From: Sarcocystis neurona
Lineage: Eukaryota > Apicomplexa > Conoidasida > Eucoccidiorida > Sarcocystidae
Direction of reading: 5' to 3'
NCBI GenBank assembly: GCA_000727475.1
Contig: KL647288.1
Location: forward strand, 2,135,226-2,199,225
DNA length: 64,000 bases
The position numbers and the translations under genes are program-made. Under the pieces are notes generated by a model. That model was not told the origin of the DNA. It ran no database searches and saw only the letters and a list, made by a program, of their open reading frames with translations. Positions 11,553-24,500 of this stretch are shown piece after piece (the stretch's first letter is position 1; every line of letters starts with the position of its first letter).

Positions 11553-14500
11553 CTTCTACTCCGTGCGCGCGCTACTGCTGTCTTTATGGAAAGCCTTTTC
11601 GACAGCAAGCCAGAAAGCACAATTGCCGTGATGGCGGAAGAATGCTGTCGAAGTGTGACAGAGCCGACAGCACAACTCCATGCTGTTGACTGGTGACCAA
11701 GAACACATCGTCGTTTCCTAATAGACAGGTGTCTGCGGAGCTGGAGAATCCAGTCGGATGTTGGGTCTATCTGGTTGCTTGTATGCAGCGACGGAGTACG
11801 TTGCTTGTCATGGGTTACTCAGACCTCTGCTTTGATGTGGACATCACTGAGAGAGTGGTACTAACGGGTCTTCCGCAACAAAGGAGCCTCTGCGCTGTGC
11901 CTTTGTCTAAATCGTCCATACAGTCTACTGTGATGAGAATTTCACCGAGAGTTGGTTGAATGCTGAAACAACTGCTTGCTAGTGGGAAAAGGTGTGCGCT
12001 GATTCTCCAGAGGAACCCGTCAGTTCGACGCTTCTTTATCCTGTAACGGCTATTCGTCTCGGTGCTGGAGATGTCGCTTTTCATTTCTCTTGCACCGGTG
12101 GTTGAGAACACGATAGTCTACTAACCTCGAGCAGCCGGAAAGGACAGTGCTGCACCTACGAACAAACAGAGCAACGTTGAACGTGGTTTTGCGTGCCGTC
12201 GCAGCACAACCGCCAGTGCAGTACATTCACACAGGTTACGCGCGTACTTCATGGATAAGAACGGAAAAAGAAGTTGTCGACTACGCATAAGGGGATCCCA
12301 GGAGGTTTACCCACTCCACCACAGAAACGCGGAACTAACGTGTAGATCGTTGGCGTACAGAGTTCTGCGTTTTTAACAAGATTGTCAAGGCACTGGTAGA
12401 TCTACGCACTACGTCGTGTTGCACCTCGCTTTCCATTTGTTCTCATCCTGCAGAATTGGTACGGGTAGACTGTCAATCTACTTACTACGTAAGTAGATGC
12501 ACGCAAGTGGGTCGCCGTGTTTACGTGCTCTCACGGAGCAGATCGGGTAGTTCTAGAAAGGCTGGTGATGCCGCGGGAGTGCCCATGAAACACACTTGAG
12601 CAGGTGGTTGGTGCAGGTCGTCTTTGAGCAGCCTGGAATAGTAGTGGAGTGCCGTGCCGCAGATACGCAGCATTCGTCCGTGCCAGCCGGTGGACAAGCC
12701 ACCCTGAAGTGTTTGTAAGTGCTTGTCCAAGCCGTCTCATATTGTCATCAATGCTTTCTGTGTGTACTACTGATTTCTGCGAGCAACCGAGGAGTCCGTT
12801 GGGGATCCGTTACGCAGCGACTGCACGCGAACTCCAAGGTCACGGAGGCCACGAGACGGCTGGGCTCCGCGCGGGTCGACCAGCGTACAGGCCACGCAGA
12901 GAGCTGGTTTGTCTCACTTCCGTAACCAGTGATTTCCTTTACATGTTTGCATATATACAACAGTATACGTACATCTGACTATACCTCAAGAAAACGTCCC
13001 CTTGTTTGTAAGGAGTTATTTCTACTACATGTGTGTATACGTATGTGTACAATGTTGGGCATTTATACACATAAGTGAACAAAACTATCCACAAAATATA
13101 CAGTAAAAAGGAACAGATGACTCATGATTAGCAGAGAAAGCCTGCGTCCCGCATCCCTGCATGGCCTGCACAAAGGCAGAGTGGAAAACCGCGTGGACAG
13201 CTGCCACAAGATTTAAGGGACGCGCTAAGCAACAAAAAATGTGTTGTGCAGACGGCTTTACAGCAGGTGCTGCAGTTTTGCACAGAATACACGTAGGATA
13301 CGCTCTACCATAAATTCGTATACCTGCAGCCTTTGTCGCACGCCTAACGGCAGCTAAATGCAGCTGCTGCCGCCCTCGTAGAAAACGAGTAGCTCTGTCC
13401 CCCCCCCGTGCAGCTCCTGCCGCTTACTTGCCACACACAGGCTTCCACAAAAGCGTGCTGTGACATGACAATGGAGGCCGTAGGTTGCTGCTTCTTTTGT
13501 CGAATGTTTACAAACAAAAAACAGGTATGCGTATGCTCTTGAAGCACAGCAGCAATTGTTCAATAACGAAGCCAGAATGTCGCACGGCGCACAGTAACCA
13601 GCTGCGGCATGCCGTAGAGCGGGCCGTAGCCAGCCACTGCCACTTCCTACAGACGCAGAAAAAGCACATTTTCACAAAACACACCAGAGTGAGGCAGAAA
13701 ATTAACTGCACAGGTTAAAGGTTCAACGAAAACAATCGAAATCACAGACGAGCACCAGGCACAACCAAAACAGAATTCACGAACCGTGAAGACAAGTGCT
13801 CAACCCAGAGAAAGACAAATATTTTATCGTGTACGTACACTCAGCCGCAGGAGTTTTAGTGAGCCACGTGACACAAGACTTGCACACCCCACGAACGCGG
13901 CGACAGGTACGAAGCGCCAGCGTCTTCGACACGCAGAAGCAAATGGAAAGTGTAGAGAAATCGGTGCTAGAAAACGTTTCGTTTCGATAATAAGAAACAG
14001 GTACGGAGTTCACTTCTCGTGAGGGCGAATACCGTAAATAAAAAGGAGGGGCACTCCGCAAAGATACCAAAGAACGATACGGCAGACCGCCTGACGACGT
14101 GTACAGACACCCCGAGAAATGTGCAACGCGCTCTCCGCCACTTCTAGCACTTTCGCGTGTACATACACTCCCCGCTGTAGATGTTTTTAGTGGCGCATGC
14201 AACACGTTTTTACTGTTCAGGCAGAGGACACGATTCATGACCAAGAAAAATGCCACAGGCAAAGAGAATGTCTGAACTGGAAGAGGCGTTTAAATACACT
14301 TTCTGCTTCAACACCGCTCCTTCCTTACGAGTTTTTTGCTACACTGACACGTCTTTTCCTTACTCCTATTTTCACCACAGCGACCCCATCACTTCAAAAT
14401 TCTGGTAGTGCCAACAGCTCTACAGGCGATACGCACGCACACTAGGACGTCAAGTGTTTGTAACCCGGGGTCATACGCACTTGTTGTTATGGTGAAGTTC

Positions 14501-15556
14501 TGTTCTGTGACTGCAGATGCAGTGCTCGTGCCCGCAAGGGCTTCTGTATACATTATATCGTGGTACGCAGAAATATATATATATATATATGTATATACAC
14601 ATACACGAACGTGCCACTTTTCACACAGGCGTGCGCTTTTCAGAGGAATTCAGCGACATGGACAGGTGCGTGCGTACAGACTTCTATAATTTACGTAGGC
14701 TGTTGCACACCTGCGTGTGACGCGCTGAGGCGAACATACACGCGTATACATATACCAAGACCCAGAAGCGGATGGAGACAATATAGACGCATATGTGTAT
14801 ATGTGTGTATCTATGCGGGTCTGTATGTACACACGTATACACATACATATGACATGCGTGACTTCGCAGTTGAGCACCGGGTACCAACGAGTCACTGTCG
14901 TAAACGCACGGTCCAACAACGTACACGTAGGTGCGACACACATACATTGAATAGAAATATGCGTATAAATATACGCACTAATACACACAGACTAACGCCA
15001 GCACATAAGTGACCCATTTACATAAACATTTATATGTATATATACAGATATGTGGAGAGGGTCACGTCTCGTGAGTGCGACACACACACATATGTACACT
15101 GGCACACGCAGACCCCTAGGCACGCTGACACGCAGATGTAGGCACATAAATGCAGACTTGGGTTTGTGCGTATATAGAGGTATCCATCAGGCACGAATGT
15201 ATCACTGATATACCACAGACACACGTGCAGACATAGGTGTAGTCTATACAGCGTTACGTACACATATCAGCGCGCTACATGTACGTATACGTACCTATGC
15301 ACTCACACGCACGCAGAGAGGCAGAGAAGCAGAGATCTACAGGTGCGGGTCTGCGCCTCGGTGGACGCGCGTCGCCACACGAATCTTGCACACTACTCCT
15401 TTACAGAGACGCATGCAGAAATGCGCAGAGATACGAGACACCGGTACGCGCCCACACAGACACACTAAGACGCGCACACGGTAATCACATACAAAAAAAC
15501 GGTAGAAAAAATTTGGGTCAACATCCGCTTGGCAGAACTTGCCCATCACGACTTAC

Positions 15557-18500
15557 AGCGTCGTGAAGATACTTCCACGCCACGCGCTTCACTTCTTCTG
15601 CGTCGATGACTTCCAGACGCTTCAAAAACTCCGCCAGCGGCATGCGGCGTCCGTACACTCTGCCCAGCAACGCACACGCACAAGATACATACACACGTAC
15701 ACACAACGACGTCCACACGCACTTTTTTGCCGTCACATATGTATATATAGTACAAACAATGGATTTACGCGTATACATATATGTATATATATATATGCAG
15801 GTACTGCGCTGGCGCTACGCTTCTTACCAAGAGCACCTGCTGGGAGCAACAGCAGAGATTCAGAACGGGCTCTTCAGGGAGAGAGGTTCCACCCAAGCAG
15901 CAGCAAAAGCAGCCGGAGCGAGAGAAAACTCTCAACCGTACCGGCAGTACCGAGACAAACGTGGCAAAGACAAGAATAGCAAGAGCGCCAGCCAGACAGC
16001 AGAGCAACAGCAGCAGCGAAACAGGTGTCGCGTCTCCGCAGCAGCGTGTGGTGTGCGTGTATCCCAGCACCCGCAGAGAGGTGGCGGCCTTGGGGGAGCC
16101 AGCAGCAGCGCCGCATGACGGTTCAGTCGCACCACAAGCTGCCCAGAGTGAAGCAAGAAGTATTTGGGAGGCCACGCGGTAGCAGCGATACTTTCGGTGT
16201 AAAATGTCAAGTGCGCCGTCTTACGTGAGGATAATTTAATAAATCCCTCCTCCTTCTCTCACTTACAAAGAATCATCGAGAGATCGCAGTCAAAGCAAAC
16301 GTGCGATCCAACGCCATCACTCGGGCGCGTAGAAATTTGTATGTATATATATGTACAGGCGCACACCCCTACATATTCATATATATATATACACCCTGAC
16401 ACATGCCTACGTATACAGATACATATATATATATATATGCTCACGAGACGTGACGTACGCATAGTTTCACCCGTCGGCTGCAAAGCTCCATAGACCTACT
16501 GCCTCAAGCTCTGCCTATGCACCTACGTACGAATGCATGACCATATATACACATCTACCTCCTCATATATATATATGTATAAGTTACTGTAACACAGCTA
16601 TCGACCTGTACGTTCACACGCAGATATCTGGGGGTGGTAAGGCTTCGGCAGGGTCAGGAGGCAAGCCAGCAGCAGACCCACGCGGCGAACCACCGGCAGC
16701 GAGCAGGTGCGGAGGTGCGAGTGCAACAGCAGTAGATCTCTTGACACTGCGGCTGTGGCAACAAGAACGCAAGGCAGGAAATCTTTTGAGAAGACGCGCG
16801 CCTCAGCAATTCCAGAAGCGTGGCTCTGTCTTGCTTAGAAACGAAAGACCCCCCGAGAAGGCGCTTCACCATCCCCGTCTACGTAGACACGTGCAGAGGA
16901 AAACCTTCTCACTGTCAAGAGGCAGAAGGCCGCCAAACACCTGCGACGGATGTTCAACGGGAAAGGTGTACGAGGTCGCGGACGGGACATCAAATGGAAA
17001 AAGTGAGTCCACAAAGAGAAACGTGCTCTCATCATGCATCCGCAGGGTAAGGAGACAGACACACTGAAAGAAAAGCCTGACACGTACACAAACAAGAGAA
17101 TCGATAAGCGCGTTCGAGACTTCTCTGCACGCTGATTTTGTTCCTCTCTGTCTACAGACAAAAAAAACTCGGTTCCCTTCTTTTGTGTCTCCGTGGACGG
17201 TTCCCACACACGCGTCACCACAGCGGGTCATCGATCTTTCAACAAGAGCAGACGCTCTACGAGGACTTAGCTATACGTAAGACATCCGAATATACATATA
17301 CATGGCTATACATATATACATATATATGGGCGTGTGAGAGCGGAGATACATATATGCGCGTGTTGGTTGCTTATCATGTGTTACGGCGCGTGCTTCACTT
17401 ACAGAAGCTGCCTGCCAATGTCCTCTGCAACCGCCGTGGTGGAGTCCAAGTGGCCGAGCAGCTGGGTCTGCGCGCAGGGGAGAATCCAGAGAGAGAAACG
17501 TACAAGAAACGCGATACGGCACAAGACGACTCGTCTGCGCAGGGGCCCTATGGCAGTCATGAGCAAAAACTCCACCCGTATTCACGGGCGCGGCATCTTC
17601 TTCTCCACACACATCTACACATGTGCGCTTCTCATTACACAGAGATGGGGAGTAGATGCGCGCACGCGCGCGGACACTGATGTCACGTGCCTGCGGTGTA
17701 CGTACACCGGGCCTCCTCCTCCTCTGCGCGGTGTCTCTACGTCACCGAGAACCAAGCGGATATGTAGCCACCCACATTCGTTGCTCTCGTGACGCTCAAG
17801 AGACTAGGGACTACCTCGCGCTTCACACTGACTTGTTCTTCCAAGTCTTCTACATTTCCCCCGTAGCGGCAACTCGTGTGCACGTCAACTTCTTCTCCTC
17901 CCCCTCTCCTTGGAGGCAGAATTCTACTTTTGCACGACGCCCTTTCGCTGTCTACAGTCAAGAAGTGATAGACGCGCCCGCGCGCATGCGCACGCCTCCC
18001 CTCGTAATTTCTTTACGTTGCACACATTTGTCAGTACCGCTTGTGAAGTCGCTGTGCGAAGGGTCACCTCGAAGCCAAAGAAAGGGAACAAAACAGGTGT
18101 ACGTACACCGGGTCGCGGGACCTCTTCGTAGACGCGAGGAAACCGCCCTACCCGTCTGCGGCCGCTGCTAGCTCGGTCTGTAGCGAACGATTTTCTTCTA
18201 CGAACATGTGCGCAGGTGCCTTCTGCTGAAAAAGAGACCACCACACTATCAAGACCTCTGAGAAAATGGAGCGTCCGCTCTTCTGCGGAGGAAAGGCACG
18301 TCGTCTTCTTCATCTAAACGCTGCGCGTCAATCTTCCCCGTCTTTCTTCTCGTCGCACACGCGGTAGGCCGACATCCCCCCCCATCGCGTATGCTTCCCG
18401 TTCTTCCCCTTTGTTTCTCTCTCTCTCTGTTATCTTTGTAGAATTTCTTCTGTGTGCCTCCTCTTCTTTTCTACATTGCGAGGACACGGCAGTCTTAGCT

Positions 18501-21500
18501 GCCGTCGCTGCCTTCCCTGCCTCCCGCACACAACGCGCGCATGCGCCCGTTTCTTCTCTGTGCTGTTCTAAAAACCGCACCACCACGCGCTTTTTTGGCG
18601 TCCCTCTCTCTCTCGTGACGACTTCTCTTCCGGTGCTGCCCGCCTCGGCCGCCTGTGGCCCGCGCACACTATCGCTGGTGCTACTTTCTCACACTGCAGA
18701 CCTGCAACTGCAGCAGCCTGTGCGGCTCCTGCTGCGGGGCAAATTTCTGTGCGTCCCTACCTTCAGCTGCGCCTTGGCGCGTTCCACTTCTTCGTCTGTC
18801 ACCTGCAATGCAAAACCACAGGGGGAAGCGGGGCGGGGGAAGAACGAAAAGTGCGAAAGAAAAGTGAGACGGACAGAAGTGAGAGGCGATGAGCATGAAC
18901 GTTTCTTCAGTTCTTTTGCTGACAGACGCATACATCGGCGCCCAAGAAGCAAAACAGCATCTGCAGTGTTTCCTCATGTCGAGAGTTTCCCGGTTGCGGC
19001 TAGCCCCAGTCTCCGCTAAACGGAGCGAAGAACGTTACACCCCGCCGCCGCTTTATGAACAGCAGGCCTTCTTCTATATTCTCCTCTGGCTACTGCCCGT
19101 TTCTACTCTTCTCTGTCGCTCTGTCTTGTCTTCTTCGGTCCCTTTCCCTCCGCTCCATTTCGACTCGCCCTCCCCCTCCGTCCCTTCTGCGTTCTTCCCT
19201 CGCGGACCGCCGACTTTTCTTCCGACGTTTCCTGTTCTTCTTTTTCTGCTGCTCTTCCTCTGCTCCCCCGCGTCTCCTCTTTTCCCCTCATTCGCGTCCG
19301 CCGCCCTCTCTCGCACTTCTTCGTCCTCTCTGCAGGACGAACTCGAGTCCCTTTCCCCTTCTTCGCCCCGTCTCTTCCCAGCTCTGCGTCTTTTTCTCTT
19401 TCGCGCTCTCGCTTTTCTGCGACCTTGCGAATGCAAAGCGCCCTCTGCCTTTTCTTTTATTATGAGGTTTTCTTCTTCCGCCCCTTCTCACGACGACGAA
19501 CTTCCCCTTCCCTCTCCTCTCCCTGTGCCTCCTCTCGTTGTGCCACTCTCCTCCCTCCCGACGTTTCCCCATCACCCGCCGCTGCTGCTCTTCTCTCTTC
19601 CCATCCCGCTGCCCCGCACCCCACACAAATTTCGCTCTTCCACGTTTTCCCCACATCTTTGCTGTCCTCTTCCTCGGTCGTCTTCTTCTTCTCCTCCACC
19701 TCCTTGCCCACTCCCACCACTACTTCTGGGCTGCTGTTGTCTTCCACACGTCTTCTTCGTTCTCTTTTGTCTTGCTGCTCGTCCGCCTCTTCCGTTTCTT
19801 CTTCTTCTTCCGGGCCTCCACCTCCTCCTGCTCGACACGCTTCTTTCACTGTTCATCTCTTTAGTCTGCCTCCCTCTCTCTCGCTGTGTCTGTGTGTAAC
19901 CTGACAAAGAAGCTCCTCCTCTCCGTTCCTCCTCGCCAAGACATCTTACCGCGTAAGAGAGAGAAGTAATCCCGAACATGAGCTCCATGACGCAGTGCTC
20001 CACAGCAACTTCGTCGGCTTGGGCGTAGAAGCCAAAGAGACCCGTGTCGCTGTAGCACGTGTTGAACGCGGAGAACATCTCCGCACAGCCCACAGTCATT
20101 TTGTTGCACACGTTGCGAATAGTTGTGTTTGCTGAAACTTTCCCCGGCACCACGCCCTCGTCGTGTTTGCGGTAGCTGCCAACAATCGCTTGCATCAGCA
20201 TGAACGTCACGGCGTCTGCAGGAGCACAGCAGCCACACACACCGCCGCAGCATTCGTCCCTCACCCAGCAGCAGCAGTCGCAGCAGCGACGCCAGCAGCT
20301 ACACACCCACGGCCGCAGCAGAGGCGTTAGCAGCAGCCAGACAGAGACACACGAATCCACACAGCTGCAGCAGCTGCAACAGGCGGCAGCAGCAGCAGCC
20401 AATCAACGCGCGTGAAGCTGCAGTCTCGGCGGAGAGCGCGGCAACGGCGACAGCAGCAATCGCACAAACAGCAGAAACGCTGAAGCATCATCTCGGCAGC
20501 AGCAGTCGCAGCAGCAGCACCAGCAGGAGCGCAGCGGAGGCAACAGCAACGGCCATCACACAACTGCCGCAAGCGGTAGCTCCACTCGAGCATCAACGTA
20601 GGCAAGGCGTTAGAAACGTCACATTAACAGCAACAGCGACAAAAGAGGGACAACAAATACGGAAAAGCAGCTGCAGCACAAGTCGCAGCAGCACCGGGGC
20701 GCCGCAGTCCCTTTTTGCAAGCAGCTTCTCTCTATGTCGCGAACAAAGTCAGTTGCACACACGTCGCAGAAGTGGACAGCAGGACGGCAACACAGCCCCT
20801 CCCCGCGCGGTTCCTCCGCCTTTTCTGCTATTCCTACTCCTACACATTTCCCCGTTCAATATCAAACAGACGGTAACGATGCTGCTCGTGCTGCTGTTCT
20901 GTTTGTCTTATCCCTCCGATACGCTGCAGCTTCGCCTCTGTGGCTGTTGCTGCTGCTGCTGCTGTTCTGCCCCACGTGCTGTCCACGCTCAACTCTTTGC
21001 AACTACTGCTGCTGCTGCTTTCTTCCGTCTTTGTAGGCCCGCTGACCCCACGCACATGATCTGTCTGCTGCAGCTGTTGTTGCTCCGCCTGCGCCGCTCT
21101 CCCTCTCTCGTCCTATCTTTTCTGCTGCTGTCTTTAACACGGTGCCTCTCTCCTCCTGCCTGTTTTCGCACCTTCGCTGCTTGCTGCTGGACGGAGTGCT
21201 CCTGCTCCCGCCTATTCCGCATTTTGGCTGCTGCTCCCTCTCACTCGTGCGACCCTCCGCTGGTGCCTCATCTGCTTATGTGTGCGCAGTCGCTGCTGCC
21301 GCTATCCCCCCCCTGCTGCTGCTGTCATCGCCACTGTTGTCTCTCCGTCTTCTGCTTCACCTTCTTGCGCGGATAACCGTCAATTCTCTCCTGCGCCTTT
21401 TTCTTGTCCCCTACTCCCTACTCGCTCCGTCTGCTGCTGCTCTCTCCCTTTTGCTGCAGCTGCCTCTCCTTTATCCCGCCTCTGCACGTGCTCCTGTGTC

Positions 21501-24500
21501 TGCGGTTCTGCCCGGTATCGTCTTCCCCTGTGTTTGCTGCTGCAGCAGCACCTGACCCCCCCTTCTTCTGCTGTCTCTTCTTGCCCTCCCGTGTCTGGTG
21601 CTGCTCCCCCTGCCCCCCTTCCGGCTTTTTTTCATCCTGCTGCTGCCGCTCCTGCTTCACCTCCGCCACTTCGGTTGCATCTTCGTTTCCATCAAAGAGA
21701 ACTCGCGACAACACCACCTCTACACATGCTATCGATACACGCGTGTATCCGCTTCTCCGCTCTCTCCGCTGGACGCTTCCTTGCGCAGACGTGTTCAAAC
21801 ACTCCGCCGTTGCTGTTGCTGCTGCTGTCCCCCTTTTTTTCTTCACCTTCTTCTCCTCCACGTGCCTCAGGCTGCTCCTGCTGCTGCGGCCCTCCCGCTG
21901 CCAGCGCTGCTGCTTTTTACCTGGTGACTTCCACGGGACGCCTTCAAAACCGACGGCGACATGCGCGATCGGCCCGGCATCGTCGTTCCGATGCAGCAAC
22001 TCGGAGCCGCAGAAGTGGGGCTTCTCCTGCGGCATGAGAATTCTTCCCGTCTTCTGCGGCCGTGGCACCGCGGCAAAATGTTTCTCCACCAGAGCCACAA
22101 GCTCCTGGTGGTCGACGTCTCCTGCCGCTGCTACCACCATCCTGTCGCTCGTATAATTTGCCCGCACGTACTCGAGGATATGTTCTCGGGTCATATTTCG
22201 AATGTTCTCCTCCGGCCCCAAGATTGTGTAACCCAGTGGACTGTCTCGGAATGCCTGAAATTGTCCACCACACCCACACACGTCCAGAAACCACCACGAC
22301 CGGCTCTTTCAAAGCACACCATTCATATATGTATATATGTATGCGCACGTGTTTACCAGGAGCAGTAACTCGATAGATAGCAATGTCCTTTTGCAAACCT
22401 GGGCAGCTCGATCTATAGCTGAATGACCCGTACAGGCACGTATACGTATATATGTATATATATGACAGCGGTCACCTGGTTGCACCAGGCATGCATGTGG
22501 ACGGAGAGCCGGGGGTGTCTTCACATATGTGTGCATGCAGGTATGTGCATGTGGCGTATGGATGTGTACGGTGGAGTTGTCAAGCCTGCCGCAGACCCTT
22601 CTGAGAAAAAATATTCGCGCAGATATGAAAGCGATTGTCCACATGCCACGTACACTTGTTGTTCACAAGATGCCAACTCTAGTACCTACCTATTAACACA
22701 TATGTACATGGATGTAAGCATACAGCGGCTGACGTTTTTCACGTAGACGCGGACATAATATCATATATGTATACATATACATACACGTGCATATGTGAAC
22801 GGAAAATTTAACAAAGTGGATGTATGTGGAGGAGGAATAGAGGCAAGGGCGGCGGATATACGAAAGACATTGAAGACATGGCCACGCCCGCCTGAGAAGG
22901 GCAAACGCTGCCACGGAGTGTACGTACACTGCATTGGACCAAGCAGATATGTTACCGGAGTGTACGTACACTTGACAGGCTGCATAAGACTGAAGACCTT
23001 ACAGAGGAATACGGAAGCAAGGATCTGCAGAAAGCAACCGTCGAACTGCTGACCGGTGAACCGCATGCATCACTTGCAATGAAGCTGCCGATGGAAGGCG
23101 GAAACGCTCGTGTGGCTTCCGCATTATTTCGCGGCGGGGAGTGCTGGGCGCGACACGTACACTCGAATGTGTTCAAGAGATCGACTCGTGCGGTGTACGT
23201 ACACCCGAATGCTTCCACCCAAAGAGGAGAACTGCGGTGTACTTACACTCGACTATGTCTGAGCCAAGCAACCTGCACACTCTGAAGTACACGTACGTAC
23301 GCGCGGTGCTCTTGAGTGCAGACTTCGGTCTCACTGCTGCAGTGTACATACACTCAGACGGGCGTTCGAACGCAGCAGGCGGCAACAGCGGCTGCGGCGT
23401 ACGTACACCCGAGACTCTGGCGGGGGAGAAGGCAGAACAGGCCACAGCAGGGTGTACGTACAGTCGTGTGCAGGCGGTCGAAAATAACTTCTTCCGTCTG
23501 CTTCTCCACTTCCTCCATTTCCCGCAAGATGACGTGTTTCTCCATCTGCACGGCCTCCTCGTCGATGGTCGAATGCAGCAGAATATCAGACAAGATGTCT
23601 AGACACTGAGGAATGTCCTTCTTGAAAGCCTTTGCGTAATACCTACACCAACACAGCAACAGCAGCAGCCGGTCTCCACAGCGCCGCACTTCTTATACAC
23701 ACGTGTGTGTCTACACATATTTAGAGAGAGCAACACGAGGAGGAGAAAAGAAAGTGGGTACCCGGCAAATACGCTGCTTCGAGCACGTTCGGACGCGGAC
23801 GCTGATGGGCCTGGACGTACACACACGTGTACCATTGATGTACACACACACAGGTCTTCCTACACATAAAATCGTGTAGATATCCATCTATGTGAAGAGG
23901 AAAACAGGGACACACATATACGCAGAGGGGATATATATAGAGAGAGATATGCGTATATATATATATATATATGAAGACACACTAAAACATATATATGCAG
24001 GGTGAGTGTGTATATATATACATATACGTGTGCACATAGAGAGAGAGACATACGTATCTATACATAGACATGTGTATGTATATGAAGACAGACAGAAACA
24101 TACATGTGCCAAGTGAGTATATACATATGAATATACATATATAAAGAGAGAGATATATACGTATACGAATGTGAAGGTAGTCACTGGCATACATGCGTGG
24201 TGAGCGTATACGTATACATATACATATATATATATATGTGCGTGTATATGTATATATGTATATGTACAAGCACATGCATCCGAAGGGAGAAAGAGAGATA
24301 CAGACAGATGTTGAATAAAAGGTGACTCTCCATTGTTTTATGAGAACGCGTACAAGATCCAGCACGCATTTGTTTTCCTTGAAAAGCGTGCACTTCTCAG
24401 ATAAAGAGGCACCCTCAGCGCCGCTCGGCGCCTACAAAAGAGACACCCACTTTCTCTGAGGCGCATGCAGAAACACGTGTACAGCAGCAGCTGCTGCTGC

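Larger units (their letters stand above)
8530..15556. other. Intergenic DNA with no recognised gene
   Basis: From about 9.3 to 14.5 kb the sequence is largely free of microsatellites and triplet arrays. Its open frames are short, mixed in composition and unsupported by splice context. The largest + strand frame (11693-11959, 88 codons) matches nothing I know. The last exon of the minus-strand MPP beta gene should lie in or beyond this stretch, but I could not find a convincing C-terminal peptide. Confidence 0.5.

Noticed and set aside
11693..11959. 88-codon + strand frame in repeat-poor DNA
   Set aside because: No recognised motif, no splice context, and length compatible with chance.
18889..19904. 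336-codon + strand frame rich in Ser/Pro/Leu
   Set aside because: Lies in a C/T-rich intron of the minus-strand MPP beta gene; composition artefact.
21418..22281. 287-codon minus-strand frame taken as one exon
   Set aside because: Only 21921-22254 is MPP beta; the rest runs past a GTAAAA donor into CAG/GAA-rich intron.
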